Positions 1 to 9,372 of a stretch of 64,000 bases of DNA are shown piece after piece. A model generated the notes under the pieces. It had not been told where the DNA came from. It saw only the letters and a list, made by a program, of their open reading frames with translations, and did no database searches. The position numbers and the translations under genes were made by a program. The stretch comes from Pseudomonadota bacterium (lineage in GTDB: Bacteria; Pseudomonadota; Gammaproteobacteria; Steroidobacterales; Steroidobacteraceae), in contig JAJYAM010000007.1 in NCBI GenBank assembly GCA_021779535.1, positions 1 to 64,000 on the forward strand. Reading direction: 5' to 3'. How positions within the stretch are numbered: the stretch's first letter is position 1; every line of letters begins with the position of its first letter.

Positions 1-1227
1 GGTCGCTGCCGCCGTCCCCGCCCCCTCCGTCGCAGCCGCCGAGCGCGCGCCCGGTGCCGGCGCCGGCTGCGCCTCGCCCGACCGCTTCGCCGGGGCCGGC
101 GCCGGTTTCGCGGCGGACGGTGCGACACCGCGGGCGTCCTCACCGGGCCGGAACGCGAGCATGCGCAACACGGTCATTTCGAACCCGATGCGTGGATCGG
201 GCGCGAGATTCAGGTCACGGCGACCGATCAGCGCGATCTGGTAGTAGAGCTGCGCGTCCTCCGGCGTCAGCGCGGCGGCGAGGCGCGGCAGATCGGCGTC
301 CGGCACCGCCTCCTCGTCGCGCGCCGCCTCCGGCACCACCTGGACGATCGCGATTCGCTGCAGGTACGCCGCGAGCTCGACGAGCGCCCGATCGTAGTCC
401 GGGGCGTCCTGGTCGAACTCGCGCACGACCGCCAGGAGGCCCGCGCCATCGCCGCGCGCGAGCGCATCGATCAAGCGCACGACGTGCCGCCGATCGATCG
501 TGCCGAGCATCGCCCGTGCGTTGCGCTCGGTCAGCTGCGCGCCGCCGAACGCGACGAACTGATCGAGGAGGCTCAGCGCATCGCGCAGGCTCCCGTCCGC
601 CGCGCGGGCGATCGCGTCGAGCGCGCCGATCTCGCAGTTCAGGCCCTCCTCGCCGGCGATGAACCGCAGCCGGCCGCCGATCAGCGCCGGCGACAATCGC
701 TTCAGGCTGAACTGCAGGCACCGCGACAGCACCGTGACCGGGAGCTTCTGCGGATCGGTCGTCGCGAGCAGGAACTTCACGTGCGGCGGCGGCTCCTCGA
801 GCGTCTTCAGCAACGCGTTGAAGGAGTGGTTCGACAGCATGTGCACCTCGTCGATCAGGTACACCTTGAACCGGCCGCGGGTCGGCGCGTATTGCACGTT
901 GTCCAACAGGTCGCGGGTGTCGTCGACCTTGGTCCGGGAGGCCGCGTCGACCTCGATCAGGTCGACGAAGCGGCCTTCGTCGATTTCGCGGCAGGCGGCG
1001 CACGTGCCGCAGGGATTCGAACTGACGCCGGTCTCGCAGTTCAGCGATTTCGCGAGGATCCGCGCGACCGTCGTCTTGCCCACTCCGCGCGTCCCGGTGA
1101 ACAGGAACGCGTGGTGCACCTTGCCGCTGTCCAACGCGTTCGACAGCGCACGCAACACGTGCTCCTGCCCGACCAGCTCCGAAAACCTCTTCGGACGCCA
1201 CTTGCGCGCCAGTACGACGTAGCTCAT
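1..1227 (-). CDS. dnaX: DNA polymerase III subunit gamma/tau, partial (C-terminus off window)
   Basis: Reverse-strand translation from 1227 reads MSYVVLARKWRPKRFSELVGQEHVLRALSNALDSGKVHHAFLFTGTRGVGKT, the DnaX N-terminus with Walker A. The frame runs off the window, so it is missing from the ORF track. Confidence 0.95.
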   Translation of the reverse strand, partial: MSYVVLARKWRPKRFSELVGQEHVLRALSNALDSGKVHHAFLFTGTRGVGKTTVARILAKSLNCETGVSSNPCGTCAACREIDEGRFVDLIEVDAASRTKVDDTRDLLDNVQYAPTRGRFKVYLIDEVHMLSNHSFNALLKTLEEPPPHVKFLLATTDPQKLPVTVLSRCLQFSLKRLSPALIGGRLRFIAGEEGLNCEIGALDAIARAADGSLRDALSLLDQFVAFGGAQLTERNARAMLGTIDRRHVVRLIDALARGDGAGLLAVVREFDQDAPDYDRALVELAAYLQRIAIVQVVPEAARDEEAVPDADLPRLAAALTPEDAQLYYQIALIGRRDLNLAPDPRIGFEMTVLRMLAFRPGEDARGVAPSAAKPAPAPAKRSGEAQPAPAPGARSAAATEGAGTAAAT

Positions 1228-1277
1228 GGGACTCGAGTTTAGCGGTAACGCGGCGGTTGCGGATCGGATTCGGGTGG

Positions 1278-1376
1278 CGGCCCGCGCCCGCAGGACTCCG
1301 GCGCCCGATCAAGTACCGCTACCGCTGCTCCCTTCCGGGCCTGACGGGGTTCACGGACGATCGTCGCGAAGATGCG
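1278..1376 (-). ncRNA. ffs: Signal recognition particle 4.5S RNA (boundaries approximate)
   Basis: Reverse complement contains GTGAACCCCGTCAGGCCCGGAAGGGAGCAGCGGTAGCGG, matching the conserved SRP RNA apical core (CAGGTCCGGAAGGAAGCAGC). Confidence 0.9.
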
Positions 1377-1408
1377 AACGCGAGCCACCATGGACTCATC
1401 CCGGCGAT

Positions 1409-1500
1409 TGGCGGAGAGGGAGGGATTCGAACCCTCGAACACCTTTTGGGGTGTTACTCACTTTCCAGGCGAGCGCCTTCGACCACTCGGCCACCTCTCC
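1409..1500 (-). tRNA. tRNA-Ser(GGA), CCA encoded
   Basis: Reverse complement GGAGAGGTGGCCGAGTGGTCGAAGGCGCTCGCCTGGAAAGTGAG...GGTTCGAATCCCTCCCTCTCCGCCA; acceptor stem pairs, long variable arm, anticodon GGA. Confidence 0.95.
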
Positions 1501-1584
1501 GCGCGCGAGCCGCGGGGTGGCAAGCCTACCGGAGGTCTTCGCGGCGGGCAAATCGGCGCGCGGCGAGCCGCCGTGCGCGGCGGC

Positions 1585-1842
1585 TCATTTCGGGTTTTCC
1601 TTGTATTGCGGCGGTTTCTCGAGACAGGCGTCCTTGGACGCGAGCGGCGCCCCGGGCGCCGCGGGCGGAATCCGCAGCGCCTCCTTCGACTCCGGTGCCT
1701 GCATTCCCTCGGGAACCCGCAGTGGCGCGATCACCTCGGCGGTCTTGTATTCCTCGTACCCGCCGCAGTGCGGCCGCAACAGGTGGCAGCCGGACATCAA
1801 TGCGGCGACGGCCGCGATTCCCATTGCCCGAATTGGTCTCAT
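1585..1842 (-). CDS. Small outer-membrane-type lipoprotein, 85 aa, BamC N-terminal (lasso)-like
   Basis: Lipobox LMSGC; start overlaps dapA stop; segment YKTAEVIAPLRVPEGMQAP resembles the BamC N-terminal region, and the gene follows dapA as bamC does. Confidence 0.75.
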   Translation of the reverse strand: MRPIRAMGIAAVAALMSGCHLLRPHCGGYEEYKTAEVIAPLRVPEGMQAPESKEALRIPPAAPGAPLASKDACLEKPPQYKENPK

Positions 1843-2732
1843 GAATTCGATTCCTCGTTGGAGATCCCGGCGGCGCGCATCGCGCGCCGCACGGCCTCGT
1901 GGTGGCTGGCGTTCAGCTCAATCAACGGCGGCCTGATTCCGGAGCCGATCAGCCCCAGCTGCGCAACCGCCCATTTGACCGGTATCGGGCTCGACTCGAC
2001 GAACAGCGCCCGATGCAGCCCCTGCAGGGACCCGTCGATCCGCCGCGCCGCGTCGCGATCGCCCCGCATCGCCGCGGCGCACGCCTGCTGCATCCGGCGC
2101 GGCGCGACGTTCGCGGTCACCGAAATCACCCCGCGCGCACCGATTCCGATCCACTCGACCGCGCTCGCGTCGTCCCCGGACAGCACCGTGAAGCCGGGCG
2201 GACAGGCCGCGAGCAGCTCCCGCCCGCGGTCGAGCGACGGCGTCGCCTCCTTCAGCGCGACGATACGCGGATGCCCGGCGAGACGGGCGACGGTCGCCGG
2301 CAGCAGATCGACCGCGGTGCGACCCGGGACGTTGTACAGGATCACCGGGACCGCGGAAACCTCCGCCGCGGCCTGGAAATGCCGGATCATCCCCTCCTGC
2401 GGCGGCTTGTTGTAATACGGGGTCACGATCATCACGCCGTCGACCCCCGAGCGCGACAGCGCCCGCGTGCGGGCGACCGTCTCGGCGGTCGAGTTCGTCC
2501 CCGTGCCGACGATCACCGGCATCGCGCCGCGGCAGCGCGCGACGGCGCGCCGCGCCATTTCCGCGATTTCGTCGAGGGTCAGCGCCGGCGATTCGCCGGT
2601 CGTGCCCGCGACGACGATCCCGTTCGAGCCCTCGGCCCGGTGGAAATCGAGCAATCGGTCCCAAGCGGGCCAATCGAGCGATCCGTCCGCCGTCATCGGC
2701 GTCACGATCGCGACCAAACTACCGGTGAACAT
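1839..2732 (-). CDS. dapA: 4-hydroxy-tetrahydrodipicolinate synthase
   Basis: MFTGSLVAIVTPM...GTTGESPALT...VTPYYNKPPQEG..YNVPGRTAVD..KEAT. Start chosen at MFTG, internal to the listed ORF. Confidence 0.96.
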   Translation of the reverse strand: MFTGSLVAIVTPMTADGSLDWPAWDRLLDFHRAEGSNGIVVAGTTGESPALTLDEIAEMARRAVARCRGAMPVIVGTGTNSTAETVARTRALSRSGVDGVMIVTPYYNKPPQEGMIRHFQAAAEVSAVPVILYNVPGRTAVDLLPATVARLAGHPRIVALKEATPSLDRGRELLAACPPGFTVLSGDDASAVEWIGIGARGVISVTANVAPRRMQQACAAAMRGDRDAARRIDGSLQGLHRALFVESSPIPVKWAVAQLGLIGSGIRPPLIELNASHHEAVRRAMRAAGISNEESNS

Positions 2733-2866
2733 CGCCCTGACTCCGCTACGAACCACCCGAGCCCCGATCCAGCGCGCTAAAATAAGTGGCATCCGCATCC
2801 ATGGCAAGCGCGGCCCGGCGGGCCGCATCGCCACGACGGGCGATCCTTAGGTAGAATCTGCGCGCC

Positions 2867-3397
2867 ATGAAACAGCACATCGTGATTTCGGCGGTCGGTC
2901 CCGACCACGTCGGTATGGTCCACGAACTGACCAAGGCGGTCGCCGACTGCGGCGGCAGCATCAGCGAGAGCCGCATGGCGTCGCTGGGCAACGAGTTCGC
3001 GATGCTGCTGCTCGTGACCGGCAACTGGCACACGCTCGCGAAGCTCGAGGGAGAGTTCAAGAAGCTCGGCGATGCGAGCGGCATCAACATCCAGATGCGC
3101 CGCACCGAAGCGCGCGCGGCGCGCAACGACCTGCTGCCCTACTCCGTCGACGTCGTCTGCCTCGATCAAACCGGGATCGTCGCCTCGATGGCGGGGTTCT
3201 TCTCCCAGCGCGGCGTCGACATCGCCGAACTGTCGACGCGGTCCTACGCGGCGGCGCATACCGGCGCACCGATGTTCTCGATCCAGATGATCGTGAACGT
3301 CCCGAGCCGGCTGCACATCGGCGTGCTGCGCGAGGAGTTCCTGGATTTTTGCGACCACCAGAACCTCGACGCGATCTTCGAGCCGGTGAAGAGCTGA
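2867..3397 (+). CDS. gcvR: Glycine cleavage system transcriptional repressor-like ACT domain protein
   Basis: MKQHIVISAVGPDHVGMVHELTKAVADCGGSISESRMASLGNEFAMLLLV; two ACT domains. Confidence 0.88.
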   Translation: MKQHIVISAVGPDHVGMVHELTKAVADCGGSISESRMASLGNEFAMLLLVTGNWHTLAKLEGEFKKLGDASGINIQMRRTEARAARNDLLPYSVDVVCLDQTGIVASMAGFFSQRGVDIAELSTRSYAAAHTGAPMFSIQMIVNVPSRLHIGVLREEFLDFCDHQNLDAIFEPVKS

Positions 3398-3401
3398 TCG
3401 G

Positions 3402-3872
3402 ATGGCGCGGGGCACACTCGAGATCGGCAGGCCGGCGCCGCCGTTCCAGCTCGCGGGCACGGCCGGCGACTGGTCGCTCACCGCGGCGCCCGGCACGCCG
3501 CGGGTGCTCTATTTCTACCCCCGCGACAACACGCCGGGCTGCACCACGGAAGGCCGGGCGTTCGCGGCCGGCCACGCGAAGTTCCGGGCGGCCGGCGCGA
3601 CGATCGTCGGCATCTCGCCGGACAGCGTCGAGTCCCACCGCAAGTTCAAGGCGAAGTTCGCCTTTCCGTTCGAGTTGCTGAGCGACCCCGATCGCCGCGT
3701 CTGCGAGCTCTACGGCGTGATCCGCGAGAAGCGCCTGTGCGGGCGCAAGTTCCTCGGCGTCGAGCGCAGCACGTTCCTGATCGATGCGCAGGGCGTGTTG
3801 CGGCAGGAGTGGCGCAAGGTCAAGGTCGACGGACACGCCGAAGCGGTGCTGGCGGCGGTGAAGGCATTGTGA
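3402..3872 (+). CDS. bcp: Thioredoxin-dependent peroxiredoxin, Bcp/PrxQ family
   Basis: LYFYPRDNTPGCTTEGRAF..GISPDSVESHRKFKAKFAFPFELLSDPD. Confidence 0.95.
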   Translation: MARGTLEIGRPAPPFQLAGTAGDWSLTAAPGTPRVLYFYPRDNTPGCTTEGRAFAAGHAKFRAAGATIVGISPDSVESHRKFKAKFAFPFELLSDPDRRVCELYGVIREKRLCGRKFLGVERSTFLIDAQGVLRQEWRKVKVDGHAEAVLAAVKAL

Positions 3873-5317
3873 CCGGCGAGTCTCGCCCGGCCCGCGGCGG
3901 CAAGGCCAAGCGTGACGTGCCGGCGGACCGCCGGATCTTCGTGCTCGACACCAACGTGTTGATGCACGACCCGACCGCGATCTTCCGGTTCGAGGAGCAC
4001 GACGTCTACATCCCGATGACGGTGCTCGAGGAGCTCGACGCGGGCAAGAAGGGACTGTCCGAATCGGCGCGCAACGTGCGTCAGGTGAGCCGGTTCCTCG
4101 ACGAGCTGATGCAAGGCGCGACCAAGGCGCAGATCGACCGCGGGCTCGCGTTGCCCGCGGACGCACCGATCAACCATGGCAAGCGGCCGCCGGCGGGTCG
4201 GTTGTTCTTCCAGACCGCGTTGCTCGAAAGCGCGCTGCCGGAAAGCCTGCCGGGTCAGGGCGCCGACAACGCGATTCTCGCGAACACTCTCGCGCTGCAG
4301 CAGAAATTCCGCGGGGGCCGCGTCACACTGGTCTCGAAGGACATCAATCTGCGGATCAAGGCCGCGATCGTCGGTGTCCACGCCGAGGACTATTCCAGCG
4401 ACCGGACCATCGAGGATGCGGACCTGCTGGCGAGCGGCGCGCAGCGGCTGCCCACGGACTTCTGGGACCGGCACGGCAAGGATGTCGAGTCCTGGCAACA
4501 ACAGAGCCGCACGTTCTACCGGCTGGGCGGACCGCTGGTGCGCGAATGGAAGCCGAACCAGTTCGTCTACGAGGAGACGAGCGGATTCGAGGCCATCGTG
4601 CGGCGCCTGGAGCGCGACACCGCGGAGCTCGAACTGACCGTCGACTACCGTAATGAGCGCAACGGCGTCTGGGGCGTGGTCGCGCGGAACAGGGAACAAA
4701 ACCTCGGGCTGAACCTGCTGCTGGATCCACAGATCGACTTCGTCACGATCCTGGGACCCGCCGGCACCGGCAAAACACTGCTCACGCTCGCGGCGGGGCT
4801 CTCGCAGACCCTGGATCACAACCGGTTCAGCGAGATCATCATGACCCGGGTCACGATCCCGCTCGGCGAGGACATCGGCTTCCTGCCCGGCACCGAGGAG
4901 GAGAAGATGGAGCCGTGGATGGGCGCGCTGATGGACAACCTCGAAGTCCTGACGCAGAGCCAATCCGGCGGCAGCTGGGGCCGCGCGGCCACGAACGATC
5001 TGCTCCGGCACCGGATCAAGATCCGCTCGCTGAATTTCATGCGCGGGCGTACGTTCCTCAATCGATTCATCATCATCGACGAGGCCCAGAACCTCACCCC
5101 GAAGCAGATGAAGGCCTTGGTCACGCGCGCCGGACCGGGGACCAAGATGGTGTGTCTCGGCAACATCGCCCAGATCGACTCGCCCTACCTCACCGAAACG
5201 ACGTCCGGCCTCACCTTCGTCGTGAACCGTTTCCACGGCTGGCCGCATGCGGGCCACATCACGATGGTGCGCGGCGAGCGGTCGCGGCTCGCCGACTACG
5301 CGTCGGAAAACCTGTAA
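3869..5317 (+). CDS. PhoH family protein with N-terminal PIN domain
   Basis: PIN start RRIFVLDTNVLMHDPTAIFRFEEH; ATPase GPAGTGKTLLTLAAGL and IIDEAQNLTPKQMK; GTG start overlaps the bcp stop. Confidence 0.93.
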   Translation: MTGESRPARGGKAKRDVPADRRIFVLDTNVLMHDPTAIFRFEEHDVYIPMTVLEELDAGKKGLSESARNVRQVSRFLDELMQGATKAQIDRGLALPADAPINHGKRPPAGRLFFQTALLESALPESLPGQGADNAILANTLALQQKFRGGRVTLVSKDINLRIKAAIVGVHAEDYSSDRTIEDADLLASGAQRLPTDFWDRHGKDVESWQQQSRTFYRLGGPLVREWKPNQFVYEETSGFEAIVRRLERDTAELELTVDYRNERNGVWGVVARNREQNLGLNLLLDPQIDFVTILGPAGTGKTLLTLAAGLSQTLDHNRFSEIIMTRVTIPLGEDIGFLPGTEEEKMEPWMGALMDNLEVLTQSQSGGSWGRAATNDLLRHRIKIRSLNFMRGRTFLNRFIIIDEAQNLTPKQMKALVTRAGPGTKMVCLGNIAQIDSPYLTETTSGLTFVVNRFHGWPHAGHITMVRGERSRLADYASENL

Positions 5318-5377
5318 AATCCCCCTGACTCGCGCCCCGGCGAACTTATCGGACGTCCGCGGACTCTAAGGACCACG

Positions 5378-7015
5378 ATGACTCAGCGCCGCCCCCGATT
5401 CGGTTCCTGGCTCGCCGGGTGCGTTGCGCTCCTGGTCGGAATGGGCGCCGGCGTCGCCTACTCGGCCGGGGCCGGGCCCGCAACGGCGACCGCGGCCAAC
5501 GACCCGACCGCGTATGCGCAGCGCCACGTCGGCACCGAGGGTGAGCTGCCCGCGCTCGGCAGCGCGGCGAACGCGGCGATCAGCCTGCAGGAAGAATACG
5601 ACGCGGGTGTGATCTTCACGCGGGAATTGCGCCAGCGCGGCGACATCCTCGAGGACCCCGAGGTCAGCGCCTACATCCAGGAGATCGGCCACGAGATCGC
5701 CAGCTACGCGCAGAACGGCCAGCGCCAGTTCTCGTACCACGTCGTCAAGGATCCGACGATCAACTCGTTCGCGATTCCGGGCGGCTTCGTGTTCATCAAC
5801 AGCGGGTTGTTCCTCGCGACCCGCAACGAGAGCGAACTCGCGGCGGTGGTCGCGCACGAAACCGCGCACGAGACCCAGCGCCACATCGCCCGCGGGATCT
5901 ACGACCAGCAGCACGCGAGCCTGATCTCGACCGCGGCGATGCTGGCCGCGGTGTTGCTCGGCGCAACGGTCGGCGGCGGTTCCCCGGACGCGATGGAGGG
6001 GGCGATCGTCGCGGGCCAGGGCGCCGCGATCCAGCACCAGATCAATTACACGCGGGCCGAGGAAGCGGAAGCCGACCGCATCGGGATCTACACGATGGCG
6101 AGCGCCGGCTTCGATCCGCTCGCGATGGCGAGCTTCTTCCAGCGGCTCGAGACGACCGAGGGCAACCCCGCGTTCGCGAGCGCCTACGGCTTCCTGATGG
6201 ATCACCCGGTCACCGCGGACCGCATCGCCGAGGCGCGCAACCGCGCGGCGCAGATCGGCCGGATCCATCACGTCGACTCGATCAGCTACGGGCTGATGCG
6301 CGAACGGCTGCGCTCCCTGGTCGGCGATCCGCAAGCCGCGATCCGCTACTACCAGGCCCTGCGCGCGAACGGCGGCGGACGCGCTCTCGACGACCGCTAC
6401 GGCCTCGCGGTCGCCTACACCTACGCGCACACCCCGGCGCCGGCGATCCCGATCCTGAAGAAACTGCTCGCCGAGAACCCCCGCGTGACGCAGCTCTACG
6501 GTGCGCTCGGCCAGGCGTACCTCGCGAACGACGAGCCGAAACGGTCGCAGGCGATTCTCGAGAAGGCGCGCGGACTGTTCCCGCACAACGTGCCGATCAC
6601 GATCCGTCTCGCGCAGACCTACATGCAGCAGGGGCAGAATGCGCGCGCGCACCACATCCTGCTGGACCTGTTCAACGTCGTCGATCCGACGCCCGAGCAG
6701 ACCCGCCTGATCGCGCGGGCCGCGCACGCGGCGGGCGACCTCGCCGACTCGTACTATTACATGTCCGAGTTCTATATCATGAACGGCGAACTCGAGCGCT
6801 CGTCCGGCCAATTGAGGCTCGCGCTCGCGCAGCCGAAACTGAATCCGGTCCAGCGCGCCCGCTTCAGCGCCCGCCTCGCCCAGGTGCGCGCCGCACTCGA
6901 CGAGATGAAGAAGCAGAACCGGGGGCGCTCGCGGCACGATCACTCCGGAGGCGGCTCCGGGGACGGCGGCTCCGGTGGTGGCGGCGGTGACGGCGACGGT
7001 GACGGCGGACACTGA
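5378..7015 (+). CDS. M48 family metalloprotease with TPR repeats, BepA-like
   Basis: HETAH zinc motif (VVAHETAHETQRH), signal-like N-terminus, TPR-like C-terminal half, Gly/Asp-rich tail. Confidence 0.88.
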   Translation: MTQRRPRFGSWLAGCVALLVGMGAGVAYSAGAGPATATAANDPTAYAQRHVGTEGELPALGSAANAAISLQEEYDAGVIFTRELRQRGDILEDPEVSAYIQEIGHEIASYAQNGQRQFSYHVVKDPTINSFAIPGGFVFINSGLFLATRNESELAAVVAHETAHETQRHIARGIYDQQHASLISTAAMLAAVLLGATVGGGSPDAMEGAIVAGQGAAIQHQINYTRAEEAEADRIGIYTMASAGFDPLAMASFFQRLETTEGNPAFASAYGFLMDHPVTADRIAEARNRAAQIGRIHHVDSISYGLMRERLRSLVGDPQAAIRYYQALRANGGGRALDDRYGLAVAYTYAHTPAPAIPILKKLLAENPRVTQLYGALGQAYLANDEPKRSQAILEKARGLFPHNVPITIRLAQTYMQQGQNARAHHILLDLFNVVDPTPEQTRLIARAAHAAGDLADSYYYMSEFYIMNGELERSSGQLRLALAQPKLNPVQRARFSARLAQVRAALDEMKKQNRGRSRHDHSGGGSGDGGSGGGGGDGDGDGGH

Positions 7016-7038
7016 TCAACCAATACGGGAATTAGACG

Positions 7039-7782
7039 ATGGCCTACTACTGGCGGGCGGCATGCACCGCGTTCGTATTGATCGCGGCCAACGGACTGAG
7101 CGGCTGCGTGACGCTGCCGCCGAACGCGCCCCGCTCGCCGCAGGACCCGCTCGAAAGCTGGAACCGCGGGGTCTACAAGTTCAACGACGTGCTCGATCGT
7201 CACGTCGCGAGGCCGGTCGCGCGCGGCTACGTGCATTACGTTCCGTCACCGCTTCGCACCGGCGTCAGCAACTTCTTTGCGAACCTCGACACGCCGACGG
7301 TGATGATCAACGACCTGTTGCAGGGCCAGTTCCGGGCCGCGGGCACCGATCTCGGCCGGTTCCTGCTGGACTCGACCGCCGGGTTCGGCGGGCTGCTCGA
7401 TCCGGCGACCGCCGCCGGGATCGATCACAACTCGGCCGACTTCGGCGAGACGCTCGGCGTCTGGGGCGTGCATCCGGGCCCGTATCTCGAGCTGCCGCTG
7501 CTCGGGCCCTCGGACCTGCGCGATGCCCCGGGCCGCGTCGTCGATGCGTACACGAATCCGCTGAAATACGCGCCCAACACCGACGTGACCTACGGGCTGA
7601 CGGGCCTCGACCTCGTGAAGACGCGCGCCGGCTTGCTGCCGCTCGACCGGACGCTGCAGAACGTGTTCGACCCGTACGCGTTCATTCGCGACGCGTACCT
7701 GCAGCGACGCGCGTACATGATCTCGCAGGTCCGGGCCGCGAATCACGACGATTCGGACTCCACGGACGGATCCCAGCCCTGA
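7039..7782 (+). CDS. mlaA: MlaA (VacJ) family outer-membrane lipoprotein
   Basis: DPLESWNRGVYKFNDVLDRHVARPVARGYVHYVPSPLRTGVSNFFANLDTP; lipobox LSGC. Confidence 0.95.
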   Translation: MAYYWRAACTAFVLIAANGLSGCVTLPPNAPRSPQDPLESWNRGVYKFNDVLDRHVARPVARGYVHYVPSPLRTGVSNFFANLDTPTVMINDLLQGQFRAAGTDLGRFLLDSTAGFGGLLDPATAAGIDHNSADFGETLGVWGVHPGPYLELPLLGPSDLRDAPGRVVDAYTNPLKYAPNTDVTYGLTGLDLVKTRAGLLPLDRTLQNVFDPYAFIRDAYLQRRAYMISQVRAANHDDSDSTDGSQP

Positions 7783-7825
7783 CGGCGCTCGCGCGCCGGG
7801 GGCGGTCCGCACCCCGCGCCGCCGC

Positions 7826-8149
7826 TCAGCCCGTCGGCGCCGCCGGCAGGACGAGACCCTGCACGTCGCTCAGGCGGGCGAGCTGTTCGATCTGCGCCGG
7901 AACGTTGCGGTAGACCAAGGGTCGGCCCGCCTGCCGCGCGAGGCTCAACCACTCGATCAGCAGCGCGAGCCCGGCGCTGTCCGCCCCGGTGACCCCCGCG
8001 AGATCGACCGCCTCCGCGCGACCCGCGAGGATCGCGTCGCGGCCCGCGGCGAGCAACGGACCGACGCTGCGCAACGTGACCTCGCCCTGGAGCCGCGCGA
8101 TCCCGTCGCTCGCGGGTTCGAAGCGGGCGCCGGCCGGGTCGGCGCGCAT
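7826..8149 (-). CDS. mlaB: STAS domain protein, MlaB-like
   Basis: 107 aa STAS-like; VDLAGVTGADSAGLALLIEWL; last gene of the mla operon, start overlaps mlaC stop. Confidence 0.88.
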   Translation of the reverse strand: MRADPAGARFEPASDGIARLQGEVTLRSVGPLLAAGRDAILAGRAEAVDLAGVTGADSAGLALLIEWLSLARQAGRPLVYRNVPAQIEQLARLSDVQGLVLPAAPTG

Positions 8150-8865
8150 CAACCCTTGCCGTCCCCGCCGCGCCCGGCCGCGGCGTGCTTCACGTTGGTC
8201 GAGGCATTCTGCCGTTCGAGCCGGTCGATCACTTCCTGCAGACCCTTCTGGTCGATCTCCGATGCGAAATCGGTGCGGAAGCTCTGCACGTAGGAGATCC
8301 CTTCGATCACGACGTCCCAGGCCTTCCAGCCCTCCGGCGTCCGGTGCAGCCGGAAGTCGACCGGCACCTTCTCGCCGTTCTCGCGCAGCACGGTCGTGCG
8401 CACGGTCGCTTCGGTCGCGTCGGGACTGCCGCGGTACGGCAGGATCTTGAACCGGTTCGCGGTGAAATCGACGAGCGCCGCTCCGTAGTTGTGCAGCAGC
8501 GAATGGTAGAACGCGGCGACGAACTGCTTGCGCTGTTGCGGCGTCGCCTTGCGCCACGCCGGCCCGAGCACGAGCTGCGCCGCGTAGTTGGTGTCGAAAT
8601 CCGGCAGCAGGACCGTCGCGACCAGGTGATCGAGCTTCGCGGAATCCTTCGCGTACATCGCGCGGTGCGCCGAGAGCTCCGTCAGCATGCGCTGCGCCGA
8701 GTTGGCGACGAGCTGCTCCGGACCGAGCGACGCGGTGGCGGTCGCACCGCCGGCCGGCGCCGGCGTGCCGGCCGCCGCGAACGCGCCGGCGATGCCGCCG
8801 GCGCCGAGTGCGGCGCCGAGCGCCGCGGCCGAGAGCGTTCTACCGAGCGATCGATGCACAGTCAT
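8149..8865 (-). CDS. mlaC: Phospholipid-binding protein MlaC
   Basis: Signal peptide; LVLGPAWRKATPQQRKQFVAAFYHSLLHNYGAALVDF; position between mlaD and mlaB. Confidence 0.93.
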   Translation of the reverse strand: MTVHRSLGRTLSAAALGAALGAGGIAGAFAAAGTPAPAGGATATASLGPEQLVANSAQRMLTELSAHRAMYAKDSAKLDHLVATVLLPDFDTNYAAQLVLGPAWRKATPQQRKQFVAAFYHSLLHNYGAALVDFTANRFKILPYRGSPDATEATVRTTVLRENGEKVPVDFRLHRTPEGWKAWDVVIEGISYVQSFRTDFASEIDQKGLQEVIDRLERQNASTNVKHAAAGRGGDGKG

Positions 8866-9362
8866 TTCGGTGATCCTCCGGAGGAGCCCGACGTGCTCGA
8901 GCTCTTGTTGAAATTCGCGAGAAACTGGCCGATCAGCTTCTCCAGCACCAGGGCCGAATTGGTAAATGTGATCTCGCCGTGATTCTTCAAGTACGTCTCG
9001 GCCCCGCCCGGGCTCAGACCGATGTACTGTCCGCCGAGCAGCCCCTGCGTGTAGATGTTCGCGCTGCTGTCGGTCGGGATCTGGTTGAACTTGTCGTCGA
9101 TCCGCATCGTGACGACCGCCTTGAAATCCTGCGAGTCGAAGCCGATCGCGGCGACCCGGCCGACCTGCACCCCCGCCATCGAGACCGGCGCGCCGACCTT
9201 GAGGTCGCCGATGTCGCGGAACTTCGCGGTGACGACGTAGTACGGCTCCGACCCGAACGACAGTCCGTGGCTGGTCGTCTGCGTCGTCAGGAAAAACAGC
9301 GCTGCGAACCCGAGCAGCACGAACAGGCCGGTGCCGAGATTCAACGCACGCGACTTGCGCAT
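8862..9362 (-). CDS. mlaD: MlaD, MCE-domain lipid transport protein
   Basis: Single TM, MCE domain YYVVTAKFRDIGDLKVGAPVSMAGVQVGRV. Confidence 0.95.
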   Translation of the reverse strand: MRKSRALNLGTGLFVLLGFAALFFLTTQTTSHGLSFGSEPYYVVTAKFRDIGDLKVGAPVSMAGVQVGRVAAIGFDSQDFKAVVTMRIDDKFNQIPTDSSANIYTQGLLGGQYIGLSPGGAETYLKNHGEITFTNSALVLEKLIGQFLANFNKSSSTSGSSGGSPK

Positions 9363-9372
9363 ACCGTGTCCC

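Noticed and set aside
6945-7012. GC-rich repeat ggtggcggcggtgacggcgacggtgac as a CRISPR or tandem repeat array
   Set aside because: In-frame codon repetition of a Gly/Asp tail; no spacers and no regular repeat unit.
7783-7825. Possible bidirectional terminator between mlaA and mlaB
   Set aside because: GC-rich complementary stretches are present but imperfect and lack a T-run on either strand; not supportable by eye.
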